From contig NZ_JAIQDI010000002.1 of assembly GCF_020034665.1 (NCBI RefSeq), forward strand, positions 2,356,001 through 2,420,000: DNA of 64,000 nucleotides, written 5' to 3'. Made by a program: the position numbers and the translations under genes. The DNA comes from Niabella beijingensis. GTDB taxonomy: Bacteria > Bacteroidota > Bacteroidia > Chitinophagales > Chitinophagaceae. The notes under the pieces were generated by a model, which was not told where the DNA came from, did not search any database, and worked only from the letters and a program-made list of their open reading frames with translations. Shown here piece after piece: positions 8,188 through 16,048 of the stretch; positions within the stretch are counted from its first letter, which is position 1; every line of letters starts with the position of its first letter.

Positions 8188-10335
8188 TTATGCAGTAACC
8201 TTTCCTTTTGCTTTTGCGATCACTTCTTCGGCAATGTTTGTTGGAGCCGCAGTGTAGTGAGAGAACTCCATGGTGCTGGAGGCACGGCCGGAAGTTAAGG
8301 AACGCAGCTGGGTTACATAGCCGAACATTTCGCTCAGCGGCACCTGTGCCTTGATCACCTGTGCACCTGCACGGGTGTCCATTCCTTCCATCATACCACG
8401 ACGACGGTTCAGGTCACCGGTAACATCACCCATGTATTGCTCAGGAGTGATCACTTCTACCTTCATGATGGGCTCCAGCAGGATGGGTTTTGCTTTGCGG
8501 GCGGCCTCACGGAAACCTTGTTTTGCGCAAAGTTCGAACGACATAGAGTCGGAATCCACCGCGTGGAAGCTTCCGTCAAATACACGGATCTTCATATTAT
8601 CCACAGGGTAGTTTGCCAGTACACCACTTGTCATTGAGGTTTCAAAACCTTTCTGAATAGCCGGTACAAATTCCCTGGGGATAGAACCACCAAAGATGTC
8701 ATTTACAAACTGGTAGTTTTTATCAGGGTTTTCTTTCTTCCAGTCTTCATCCACCGGACCCAGGCTGAACTGGATATCGGCAAATTTACCACGACCACCG
8801 GTTTGTTTCTTCAGCGTTTCCCTGTGCTCGATAGTAGCATTGAACGCTTCTTTATAAGCCACCTGGGGTGCACCCTGGTTTACTTCTACTTTAAACTCAC
8901 GTTTCATACGGTCGATGATGATCTCCAGGTGCAGCTCACCCATACCACGAAGGATGGTCTGGCCGGTATCTTCATCTGTATTTACACGCAGCGTCGGATC
9001 TTCTTCCACCAGCTTGGCGATCGCCATACCCATTTTATCAACATCCGCCTGCGTTTTAGGCTCAACGGCAATAGCGATAACGGGCTCGGGAATGAACATA
9101 TTTTCCAGTACGATCGGGTGGTTTTCATCACAAAGGGTATCTCCTGTTTTAATTTCCTTGAAACCTACAGCAGCACCGATATCACCGGCTTCGATAAAAT
9201 CGATCGGGTTTTGCTTGTTGGCGAACATTTTCATGATACGGCTGATCCGCTCTTTCTTACCACTTCTTACATTCAGTACATAAGAACCGGCATCCAGGCG
9301 ACCGCTGTAGCAACGGAAGAAGGCCAGGCGACCCACGAACGGATCGGTCATGATCTTAAACGCCAGTGCAGCAAACGGTTCTTTTGCATCCGGCTTGCGG
9401 ATGATCTTCTTTTCAGGATCGTTAGGATCAGATCCTTCGATCGCTTCCACATCAACCGGGGAAGGCAGGTAACGGCAAACTGCATCCAGTGCGGTTTGTA
9501 CCCCTTTGTTTTTGAAAGAAGAACCACACATCATCGGAACGATGCTCAGGTCGATGGTTGCCTTGCGGATGGCCTCATGGATCTCATCTTCAGAGATCGT
9601 GTTAGGATCTTCAAAGAATTTTTCCATTAACTGGTCATCATACTCAGCTACTGCCTCGATCAGCTGCGCTCTCCACTCTTCCACTTCTGCTTTCATTTCA
9701 TCCGGAATGGGCACTTCCGTATAGGTCATTCCCTCTGTGGCATCATCCCAGATGATCCCTGTATTTTTGATCAGGTCCACCACGCCTTTAAAATTATCTT
9801 CAGCGCCGATGGGCAATTGCAGGGGCACTGCTTTTGCGCCCAGCATTTCCCGAACCTGTTTTACCACGTTCAGAAAATCAGCACCCTGACGGTCCATTTT
9901 GTTCACAAAACCGATACGGGGTACCCGGTAACGGTTGGCCTGGCGCCATACGGTCTCCGACTGAGGTTCCACCCCATCCACCGCGGAGAACAGCGCGATC
10001 AGGCCATCCAGTACACGCATGGAACGCTCTACCTCTACGGTAAAGTCCACGTGTCCCGGAGTATCAATGATATTGAAAGAATATTTTTTTGTATCAGCGG
10101 TAGCCTTTCCTTTATCAGTGGGAAAGTTCCACTGGCAACTAACAGCGGCAGAAGTAATGGTAATACCACGTTCTTTTTCCTGATCCATCCAGTCGGTTGT
10201 AGCAGCACCTTCGTGTACCTCACCAATTCGGTGAATCATACCGGTGTAACGCAAAATACGTTCAGTTGTAGTGGTTTTACCGGCGTCAATGTGAGCGGCA
10301 ATACCAAAGTTCCTTTGAAATTTTAAATCTGCCAT
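8188..10335 (-). CDS. fusA: Elongation factor G
   Basis: A 715-residue translational GTPase that drives ribosome translocation. The N-terminal GTPase domain has G1 AHIDAGKT (about residues 14-21), switch-[10 protein letters not shown] and G4 NKMD. Domains II to V follow without gaps. Length and motifs are canonical. The gene is not next to rpsL, rpsG or rpsJ, the usual str-operon neighbours; it stands alone with its own terminator and a long leader. Confidence 0.97.
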   Translation of the reverse strand: MADLKFQRNFGIAAHIDAGKTTTTERILRYTGMIHRIGEVHEGAATTDWMDQEKERGITITSAAVSCQWNFPTDKGKATADTKKYSFNIIDTPGHVDFTVEVERSMRVLDGLIALFSAVDGVEPQSETVWRQANRYRVPRIGFVNKMDRQGADFLNVVKQVREMLGAKAVPLQLPIGAEDNFKGVVDLIKNTGIIWDDATEGMTYTEVPIPDEMKAEVEEWRAQLIEAVAEYDDQLMEKFFEDPNTISEDEIHEAIRKATIDLSIVPMMCGSSFKNKGVQTALDAVCRYLPSPVDVEAIEGSDPNDPEKKIIRKPDAKEPFAALAFKIMTDPFVGRLAFFRCYSGRLDAGSYVLNVRSGKKERISRIMKMFANKQNPIDFIEAGDIGAAVGFKEIKTGDTLCDENHPIVLENMFIPEPVIAIAVEPKTQADVDKMGMAIAKLVEEDPTLRVNTDEDTGQTILRGMGELHLEIIIDRMKREFKVEVNQGAPQVAYKEAFNATIEHRETLKKQTGGRGKFADIQFSLGPVDEDWKKENPDKNYQFVNDIFGGSIPREFVPAIQKGFETSMTSGVLANYPVDNMKIRVFDGSFHAVDSDSMSFELCAKQGFREAARKAKPILLEPIMKVEVITPEQYMGDVTGDLNRRRGMMEGMDTRAGAQVIKAQVPLSEMFGYVTQLRSLTSGRASSTMEFSHYTAAPTNIAEEVIAKAKGKVTA

Positions 10336-10476
10336 AAGTGTTTAAATTATTATTTTTTTGTTAACCAGCTTCAGATCCCTGATTCAGCTGCTGTTGCGTC
10401 GCACTCTTCAGCGTCCCCGCCCTGGTCAGGCACACCAAAATCTGCCCTAAAAAGCAAATTTCAGGGCGCAAAGGTA
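10336..10476 (-). promoter_or_regulatory. fusA promoter and leader of about 125 bases
   Basis: TACCTTTG (10469-10476 on the minus strand) matches TAnnTTTG. The predicted transcript start near 10462 gives a leader of about 125 bases. Just upstream of the start, GCCCT and AGGGC arms (10444-10466) could pair. A leader of this length may carry translational control, but no known motif was recognised. Confidence 0.45.
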
Positions 10477-10617
10477 CGATAAATATGTAAAAAAAAGGGA
10501 AATTTTTCCTAAAGTACTGAAGTGTGGACAAAATCGGGATAGTGGATTCCCTGTCGGGCACCAGACACCGGCAATTTGATGTTCAGATCTAAAAAAAGCT
10601 TACTATTTTAATAATAA

Positions 10618-11061
10618 TCAATCAATTGCGTAAATCCGATCCGCCTTCAGCAGTATTGTCCCGTTGCCATCGAACAACTTCAGTTCCCGGTTCTCTATTT
10701 TAAAACGCTGTGTAAGCTCCAGGTTTTTCATGATCCCCGTTTCGGTGGGGGCATAGTTTACACAAGCTATATTTGTTATGCTTAAATTGTTTAATATTAA
10801 ATCATTTCCCGTTCCCGGTGCTCTTACTCCGAACTGAATGATATTGCATCCCGCAGAAGCATTGCCGGACCTGTCCTTAAAACTTATTGTCGGATAGGCC
10901 GTCCGGGTAACGTCAAACTGAAGGGCGGACACATCTTTTGCATAGGAGATGGCCCAGTTGCCCTTTAATTCCAAAGGAACGGGCTGGTTCACATTTTTGT
11001 CTTTCGAGCATCCGGTTAGTAAAAACCCTGCAGCGAGTAAAACAGTAAACAGTTGTTTCAT
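10618..11061 (-). CDS. META/HslJ-like lipoprotein, single domain
   Basis: A 147-residue lipoprotein. The start at 11061 (MKQLFTVLLAAG) gives a signal peptide with lipobox LTGC and Cys18; the upstream in-frame ATG at 11091 would add ten unlikely residues. The mature part resembles META domains, with an opening strand GNWAISYAK, a central GCNIIQF and a later Cys, and a closing KLFDGNG strand. The two cysteines may form a disulphide. It follows a three-domain homologue by 80 bases on the same strand. META/HslJ proteins are linked to stress and resistance phenotypes, but the molecular role is unknown. Confidence 0.7.
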   Translation of the reverse strand: MKQLFTVLLAAGFLLTGCSKDKNVNQPVPLELKGNWAISYAKDVSALQFDVTRTAYPTISFKDRSGNASAGCNIIQFGVRAPGTGNDLILNNLSITNIACVNYAPTETGIMKNLELTQRFKIENRELKLFDGNGTILLKADRIYAID

Positions 11062-11141
11062 AACAATCGTTAAGTGCGTTTTTTTGATCACTTACAATAA
11101 GAAGACGTACCCAAACCCGCAAATGCAACACTGCCGGGAAA

Positions 11142-12293
11142 TCAATCCCAGTCTGCCGCAACCGCCTCAATCAGCACGTTGCCGGCTTCATCCTTAAACT
11201 TTATAAAATGGCCACTGATCTCATAAGTCCGGATCAGGGGCATCGTCTTCAGGTAGGCCTCTTCAACGGGCATAAGCCCTTCACAAAACATTTCGGTACC
11301 TACAATGCCGGAAAAACGGACCCCTGAACCGGAACCGGTGGCCGTCTGGAACCGTACCTGGTTGCACCCTGCCTTTCCCTGCGTACTGGACAGATCCGCC
11401 AGGTTGATGGAGGCCCTGGACTTAATCACCAGGTCATCCGCCACCCCTTTCAGCTGCTTCAGCATCCATTCCCTGCGCAGGGGATTCCATCCGTTCGGAT
11501 AAACCGGAGTTTCCTCTATGGCCTCCACGGCTTCCAGCAACAGTACATCCTCCTTATCAAACAGTTTCAGCCGGTTACCGATCACCTGGTATTTGGCCAC
11601 CAGCGGCAATGCCTTGCTGATAATGGATTCAAATCCGGCGGCCTCATTACAATATTTATTAGTACCGGCGATCTGCCCGATCGAAACAGTAAAAGGAGGA
11701 GCCACCGTTACCGGGAAACGGAACTGATTGCATCCCACGAATGCTGTGGAGGCAGCCAGGTTGCTGAGATCGATAAAGGGGTCAACCATTGCAAAGCTGT
11801 CGGATGTTACATTGATCATTTTTGTGATCTTCCATTTGCGGCTGATACTCCCCTTTTCATCCTCTGCAGAAACGACCGCCTTTAACAGGCTGCCGCCGTG
11901 GTCATCAGCCAGCTCCAGCCGGCCGTCCTCCAGCCGGAACCGGTACGCTTTACCAAGGTTGTCCTTTAGCGCAGTACGCAGCGCTGCATCCCCGCAATTA
12001 CGCGTATCAGCATAAAAACCGAGGTCATCCAGGGAGATCCGGCTATTATGGCCAAACCGTGGTGTAAGCTTTATAGTGTCGCAACCCGCGGCGGCATAGG
12101 ACCGGTGCACATTCCGGAGGTCAAAACTTGCATTGGTCAACGCTCCGCCGTAGCCATTGAGCGCAGTTATGGTCCATTTATGGTGAAGGCCTTCTGTATG
12201 CAGTGTGCTTGTGAGCGGCGCGGCGCTCCGGTTGCAGGCGATCATCATTGCGATTCCAAATACGGCGAAACAGATTTTTAAGCGATCTTTCAT
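11142..12293 (-). CDS. Lipoprotein with three tandem META-like domains
   Basis: A 383-residue lipoprotein (lipobox MIAC, Cys20). Three homologous units follow at about residues 36-146, 150-265 and 275-380. Each opens with a Trp-bearing strand (KWTITALNG, KWKITKMIN, EWMLKQLKG), has a central GC(D/N) motif (AAGCDT, VGCNQF, AGCNQV), a second Cys about 40 residues later (TRNCGD, NKYCNE, EMFCEG), and ends in a hydrophobic LLKAV, LLLEAV or VLIEAV strand. The paired cysteines suggest one disulphide per unit. META domains usually occur singly, so this is a domain expansion. It lies upstream of a single-domain relative. Confidence 0.65.
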   Translation of the reverse strand: MKDRLKICFAVFGIAMMIACNRSAAPLTSTLHTEGLHHKWTITALNGYGGALTNASFDLRNVHRSYAAAGCDTIKLTPRFGHNSRISLDDLGFYADTRNCGDAALRTALKDNLGKAYRFRLEDGRLELADDHGGSLLKAVVSAEDEKGSISRKWKITKMINVTSDSFAMVDPFIDLSNLAASTAFVGCNQFRFPVTVAPPFTVSIGQIAGTNKYCNEAAGFESIISKALPLVAKYQVIGNRLKLFDKEDVLLLEAVEAIEETPVYPNGWNPLRREWMLKQLKGVADDLVIKSRASINLADLSSTQGKAGCNQVRFQTATGSGSGVRFSGIVGTEMFCEGLMPVEEAYLKTMPLIRTYEISGHFIKFKDEAGNVLIEAVAADWD

Positions 12294-12524
12294 AAAAGGT
12301 GCATAAGAAATTTATATTCCGGCATCGGTGCTAAATCCGGCACGCTATCCGATTAAATATTAAAACTAACGAAATTCAGATTTACTTTCTTTGTATTCTT
12401 TGCGCTGCTGTGGCAACTGCCTGCAAATGCATATTTGATGGTTGCGCTGTCCTCCGGATAATCATATGATGATCCTGTCCGTTTTTTAAGGGCTGCATGT
12501 TTAAAGTACAGGTACGCCCAATAA

Positions 12525-12553
12525 AAAAGAGCATCCGCTATAGCTGCTCTTTT
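12525..12553 (-). terminator. Terminator after arginine decarboxylase
   Basis: The arms AAAAGAGCA (12525-12533) and TGCTCTTTT (12545-12553) form a 9-bp stem with an 11-base loop containing a further GC-TATA-GC mini-stem. On the minus strand a T run follows. It is 38 bases beyond the speA stop. The rest of 12294-12590 holds no gene I can support. Confidence 0.8.
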
Positions 12554-12590
12554 AACAAAATCGTTCTCCGGCAATTAGTCGCCTTTTATA

Positions 12591-14063
12591 CTATCTCAGG
12601 TATCCCAGTATCTTCAGCATACTTTGCGAGGTCTGCTCCTTTGCATACACCCATTCGATCAGTTTGCCGTTCTTGTCGTATTCCAGGATGATGTGCTTGG
12701 GCGAAGGGATAAGACAATGCTTGATACCTCCGTACCCGCTGATCTGGTCCTGGTAAGCCCCGGTATGAAAAAAACCGACATACAGTGGCTCCGCATCGCT
12801 TTCCGCATTTTTGGGTGTGGCTTCTATCGCCGGCACACCCAGCCCCCCTACACCGTTGTCGTTTTTTATTTTGGGTAAAAACACTTCATTAATGTGCTCT
12901 TCCGAATCATAATAATCATGGCCGTCACAGGTAATGCCCCCCAACACCACCCGCTGGTATTCATTGTTCCATTTATTAATCGGCAGCATCAGGAATTTTT
13001 CCCCGATCCCCCAGGTGTCCGGCAGGGTGGTTATAAACGAGGAATCGATCATATACCAGGTTTCACGGTCGTTCTGTACTTTTTCCCCGATAACGCTGTA
13101 AATATGTGCCATACTCTCCCCTACGGTATAGCTTCCGAACTCCGTATAAATATTGGGCACGGGAACTTTTGCTTTTTTGCAGGCCGACTTGATATTGCTG
13201 ATGATCTCATTGATCATGAACTGATAATCGTATTCAAAAGCCAGGCTGTGTTTGATGGGGAAACCGCCGCCGATATTGATGGAATCCAGCTCGGGACAGA
13301 TCTTCCTTAGCTGACAATAGAGGTTGATGCTTTTACGCAGTTCGCTCCAGTAATAGATATCATCCTTGATCCCTTTATTTAAAAAGATGTGCAGCATCTT
13401 CAGCTGGAATTTATCTTCGTTCCCTTCAATCTCATCTACATAAAATTCCAGTACATCCTTTGCCCGGATCCCCAGACGTGAGGTATAGAAGGGAAATGTC
13501 GGTTCTTCCTCTGCGGCAATACGGATCCCCAGTTTAAACGGTTCCTTGCTTTTGATGCTCCGTTTGTACATCTGCAGTTCCTGTTTATTATCGAGAACCG
13601 GGATCACATTCTTAAAGCCGTTGTTAATAAGCTTGGCGATCCTTGAGGTATATGCTTTTTGTTTGAATCCGTTACAAACGATATTGATGTCCTTTGTAAT
13701 TTTCCTTCTTTTGTACAACTGGTTAATGATGTCGATATCATAGGCAAAAGAAGTCTCCAGATGGATATTATGCTTTAATGCCTCCTCTACAACAAAAGAG
13801 AAATGCGAGCTCTTGGTACAGTAGCAGTAAAAGTAGGAGCCCTCATACTTATGCCGCTTCATGGCAGTCTGGAAATACTGCTTGGCCTTGTTGATATTGA
13901 TCCCGATCTTGGGCAGGTAACTGACCTTAAGAGGTGTGCCATGTTTTTTGATCAGCGCTTTCAGATCAATGCCGTTAAATTTCAGATACCCGTCTTCAAC
14001 TTCTATTCCCTCTTGCGGAAAGTTAAAGGTCTGGTCTACTAAGCCTAAGTATGAATTATTCAT
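12591..14063 (-). CDS. speA: Type III PLP-dependent decarboxylase, probable arginine decarboxylase
   Basis: A 490-residue protein of the alanine-racemase-fold decarboxylases. The segment YCYCTKSSHF holds the likely PLP lysine. Later, SINIGGGFPIKH is the glycine-rich phosphate-binding loop, and GGITCDGHDYYD includes the conserved Cys-Asp of the second active-site half. In Bacteroidota this form is annotated as the arginine decarboxylase that feeds agmatine into polyamine synthesis. Sequence alone does not fully exclude another basic amino acid as substrate. The gene is monocistronic with its own terminator; TAAATTTG at 14161-14168 may be its -7 box. Confidence 0.85.
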   Translation of the reverse strand: MNNSYLGLVDQTFNFPQEGIEVEDGYLKFNGIDLKALIKKHGTPLKVSYLPKIGININKAKQYFQTAMKRHKYEGSYFYCYCTKSSHFSFVVEEALKHNIHLETSFAYDIDIINQLYKRRKITKDINIVCNGFKQKAYTSRIAKLINNGFKNVIPVLDNKQELQMYKRSIKSKEPFKLGIRIAAEEEPTFPFYTSRLGIRAKDVLEFYVDEIEGNEDKFQLKMLHIFLNKGIKDDIYYWSELRKSINLYCQLRKICPELDSINIGGGFPIKHSLAFEYDYQFMINEIISNIKSACKKAKVPVPNIYTEFGSYTVGESMAHIYSVIGEKVQNDRETWYMIDSSFITTLPDTWGIGEKFLMLPINKWNNEYQRVVLGGITCDGHDYYDSEEHINEVFLPKIKNDNGVGGLGVPAIEATPKNAESDAEPLYVGFFHTGAYQDQISGYGGIKHCLIPSPKHIILEYDKNGKLIEWVYAKEQTSQSMLKILGYLR

Positions 14064-14160
14064 TACCCAATCAATCCGGTGAATGCCGGCAGCTTTAAGG
14101 TTTCTTTTTTTAAAATTTGCCTGCTAAATTAGGCAATTCCTTAAATACTTTGATAAAAAT

Positions 14161-14168
14161 CAAATTTA
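14161..14168 (-). promoter_or_regulatory. Possible -7 box of speA
   Basis: TAAATTTG on the minus strand matches TAnnTTTG, which would give a leader of about 90 bases. A small hairpin (TTGCCT at 14117-14122 with AGGCAA at 14131-14136) lies within that leader. Confidence 0.35.
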
Positions 14169-14294
14169 TATTGAATTCCTTTTTATTATTATTTTTTAGC
14201 TGAAAGCGGGGTTTCTTCCTGCACACCAACGCCGTTATATTGCAAAATAAATTCCGGCTGCTTCCCTGATGTTCATCAGCAGCTCATTCTTCCT

Positions 14295-14302
14295 TAGCTT
14301 TG
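14295..14302 (+). promoter_or_regulatory. -7 box of the outer-membrane protein gene
   Basis: TAGCTTTG matches TAnnTTTG, with transcription predicted near 14308 and the ATG at 14323. Confidence 0.5.
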
Positions 14303-14322
14303 CCCTAAATCAAAATCCTGGT

Positions 14323-15174
14323 ATGAGCCGTTCTATTTTTTTTCTGTTATTGTTATCCCTTTTGTTTGCAATACCCGGGCCCGCCCAGGTGCATTGGTTT
14401 ATCCGGCCCGAAGGCAATCTTTCGCTGATCCGGAAAACCAGCAATACCACATCCTATAATACAACCATCGATAACGAACCGGTGCGGGCCACTGTGGCTG
14501 CGCGATCTGAGTTTGACCGGCAATTAGGGGCAGGGCTCTCCGGCGGGTTCGTGGTTCCGACAGCGGTAAAGCGGCTTTCGCTGGAAGCTGCTGCGGGGCT
14601 GGTAATGACCAGCTACCGGGCACATACGGCCCTGGACTTCCGATCCAGCGGCGATATATACGATCTGAACATGCCCGGCTTCCGCGCCATTAGTGTTCAG
14701 TTCGACGGTTATGCGGGTGGCTTTTCAGACCGGCTTTTTAGTTCGGGCAAACCCTATATCATTTCTCCTGAAAACACAGAAAAGAATTTCAAACAGGGAA
14801 CGGTCCGCCACCTCTATGCACAGCTGCAAATAGGAGCAAAATACAAGTTGCTAAGAAAAACAGCCATCGGTCTGGGTGTGGTCCCCTATCTGCTGGTGCA
14901 AAGCACCACCCACACTTATAAGGAGGAGTTGACACCACCGCCGATCCAGGGTACGCTGCTAAGGCAAACAAAAAGCCAGGCGAAGGACGACTATCATACA
15001 GCGGGCATGGCGGCACAGGCAAAAGTAGAACAGGCACTGAATGCCCGGTTTTCGTTACAGGCCCTTTTTACGCATCATTTTTCAAAAATCTATAAAGAGC
15101 AGCCGGGTGATGTGCCGGGAAGGAAGCCGAAGATGCAATATGCCGCACTGGGCATGAGCTATTATTTTAATTAG
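14323..15174 (+). CDS. Predicted outer-membrane beta-barrel protein
   Basis: A 283-residue protein. The start at 14323 (MSRSIFFLLLLSLLF) gives a signal peptide ending near GPAQ; the frame is open to 14269, but the -7 box at 14295-14302 lies inside that extension, which favours the shorter form. The mature part alternates polar and hydrophobic residues and ends AALGMSYYFN, a terminal aromatic strand typical of barrels. No specific family is recognised. It is divergent from speA and convergent with rplT. Confidence 0.65.
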   Translation: MSRSIFFLLLLSLLFAIPGPAQVHWFIRPEGNLSLIRKTSNTTSYNTTIDNEPVRATVAARSEFDRQLGAGLSGGFVVPTAVKRLSLEAAAGLVMTSYRAHTALDFRSSGDIYDLNMPGFRAISVQFDGYAGGFSDRLFSSGKPYIISPENTEKNFKQGTVRHLYAQLQIGAKYKLLRKTAIGLGVVPYLLVQSTTHTYKEELTPPPIQGTLLRQTKSQAKDDYHTAGMAAQAKVEQALNARFSLQALFTHHFSKIYKEQPGDVPGRKPKMQYAALGMSYYFN

Positions 15175-15190
15175 GCCGTGTCAAATAAAA

Positions 15191-15220
15191 AAAGGCTGTC
15201 CCGTATCCGAGACAGCCCTT
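15191..15220 (-). terminator. Terminator of the rpmI-rplT unit
   Basis: GGCTGTC (15194-15200) pairs with GACAGCC (15211-15217). On the minus strand a run of seven T follows. It may also stop the convergent outer-membrane protein gene. Confidence 0.85.
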
Positions 15221-15240
15221 CATTGTATTTTTAAACCGGC

Positions 15241-15585
15241 TTACTTCACAGAAGCAACCAGCGCCTTGAACGACTCGGGGTTGTTCATCGCCAGGTCTGC
15301 CAGTACCTTACGGTCCAGGTCGATCTGCTTTTCTTTTAATTTATTGATGAAAACAGAATAGGTCATTCCTTCTTCGCGAACTGCCGCGTTGATACGGGCG
15401 ATCCACAAAGAGCGGTAATCTCTTTTCTTTAATTTACGACCCACATACATGTAGGTCATCCCTTTTTCTACAACGTTTTTGGCAACGGTAAATACATTTT
15501 TACGTTTGCCGTAAAAGCCTTTGGCCTGTTTTAATATTTTTTTCCGGCGGGCTTTAGAAGCTACTGAGTTTACTGAACGTGGCAT
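15241..15585 (-). CDS. rplT: 50S ribosomal protein L20
   Basis: A 114-residue basic protein that binds 23S rRNA early in large-subunit assembly. The N-terminal [20 protein letters not shown] and the central [18 protein letters not shown] are diagnostic. It follows rpmI by 50 bases, the conserved order. In other bacteria L20 represses its own operon by binding leader RNA. Confidence 0.98.
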   Translation of the reverse strand: MPRSVNSVASKARRKKILKQAKGFYGKRKNVFTVAKNVVEKGMTYMYVGRKLKKRDYRSLWIARINAAVREEGMTYSVFINKLKEKQIDLDRKVLADLAMNNPESFKALVASVK

Positions 15586-15635
15586 ATCTGAATAATTTTA
15601 ATTGTAATGAATAAAATAAAAAATCAAGCTTTCGC

Positions 15636-15833
15636 TTATTTCAAACGCAATAAGCGCTGTACAAAATTCATATTGGATTTTGCAACAACACCGTCAATAC
15701 GCATACCGCGTTTGCGTTTGGTTGATTTTTTGGTCAGAATGTGACGTTTAAAACTCTTTTGATGGATGATTTTACCAGTTGCAGTTACTTTAAAACGTTT
15801 TTTAGCACTGGAATTTGTCTTTACTTTAGGCAT
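15636..15833 (-). CDS. rpmI: 50S ribosomal protein L35
   Basis: A 65-residue basic protein beginning [18 protein letters not shown], the standard L35 opening, with the closing NFVQRLL segment. It is the first gene of the rpmI-rplT unit. infC, which usually precedes it, is not next to it here; instead there is a promoter and a structured leader. Confidence 0.97.
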   Translation of the reverse strand: MPKVKTNSSAKKRFKVTATGKIIHQKSFKRHILTKKSTKRKRGMRIDGVVAKSNMNFVQRLLRLK

Positions 15834-15936
15834 TTTTTACCTTTTTTCTTGTTACACCTTTGAGGTGTTGACGCCCGGGCGCCACCCTTTTTGGACCTCT
15901 TCAGTAATGCTCCGTTAAAAACGGGATGCAAAAGTA
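15834..15936 (-). promoter_or_regulatory. rpmI-rplT promoter and structured leader
   Basis: TACTTTTG (15929-15936, minus strand) matches TAnnTTTG, placing the transcript start near 15923 and giving a leader of about 90 bases. The leader contains the palindrome CGCCCGGGCG (15872-15881) and the hairpin ACACCT-TTG-AGGTGT (15854-15868). With infC absent, this is the natural place for L20 autoregulation. That role is inferred. Confidence 0.5.
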
Positions 15937-16048
15937 CGGAATTAATCCAAAAAACGCATGCAGGACCGCAAAAATATCACCGGGCTGCGGTCTTTCATTA
16001 AAATTATCATAAAATTGGGGTTCCAAGTGGCTTGTAATTACGCCACAA

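Noticed and set aside
8803..9630. A 275-codon frame antisense to fusA
   Set aside because: It is a shadow of a highly conserved gene, with no homology-like motifs.
12353..12574. A 73-codon minus-strand frame between speA and the triple META gene
   Set aside because: It runs across the speA terminator, has no recognisable features, and its composition is not protein-like.
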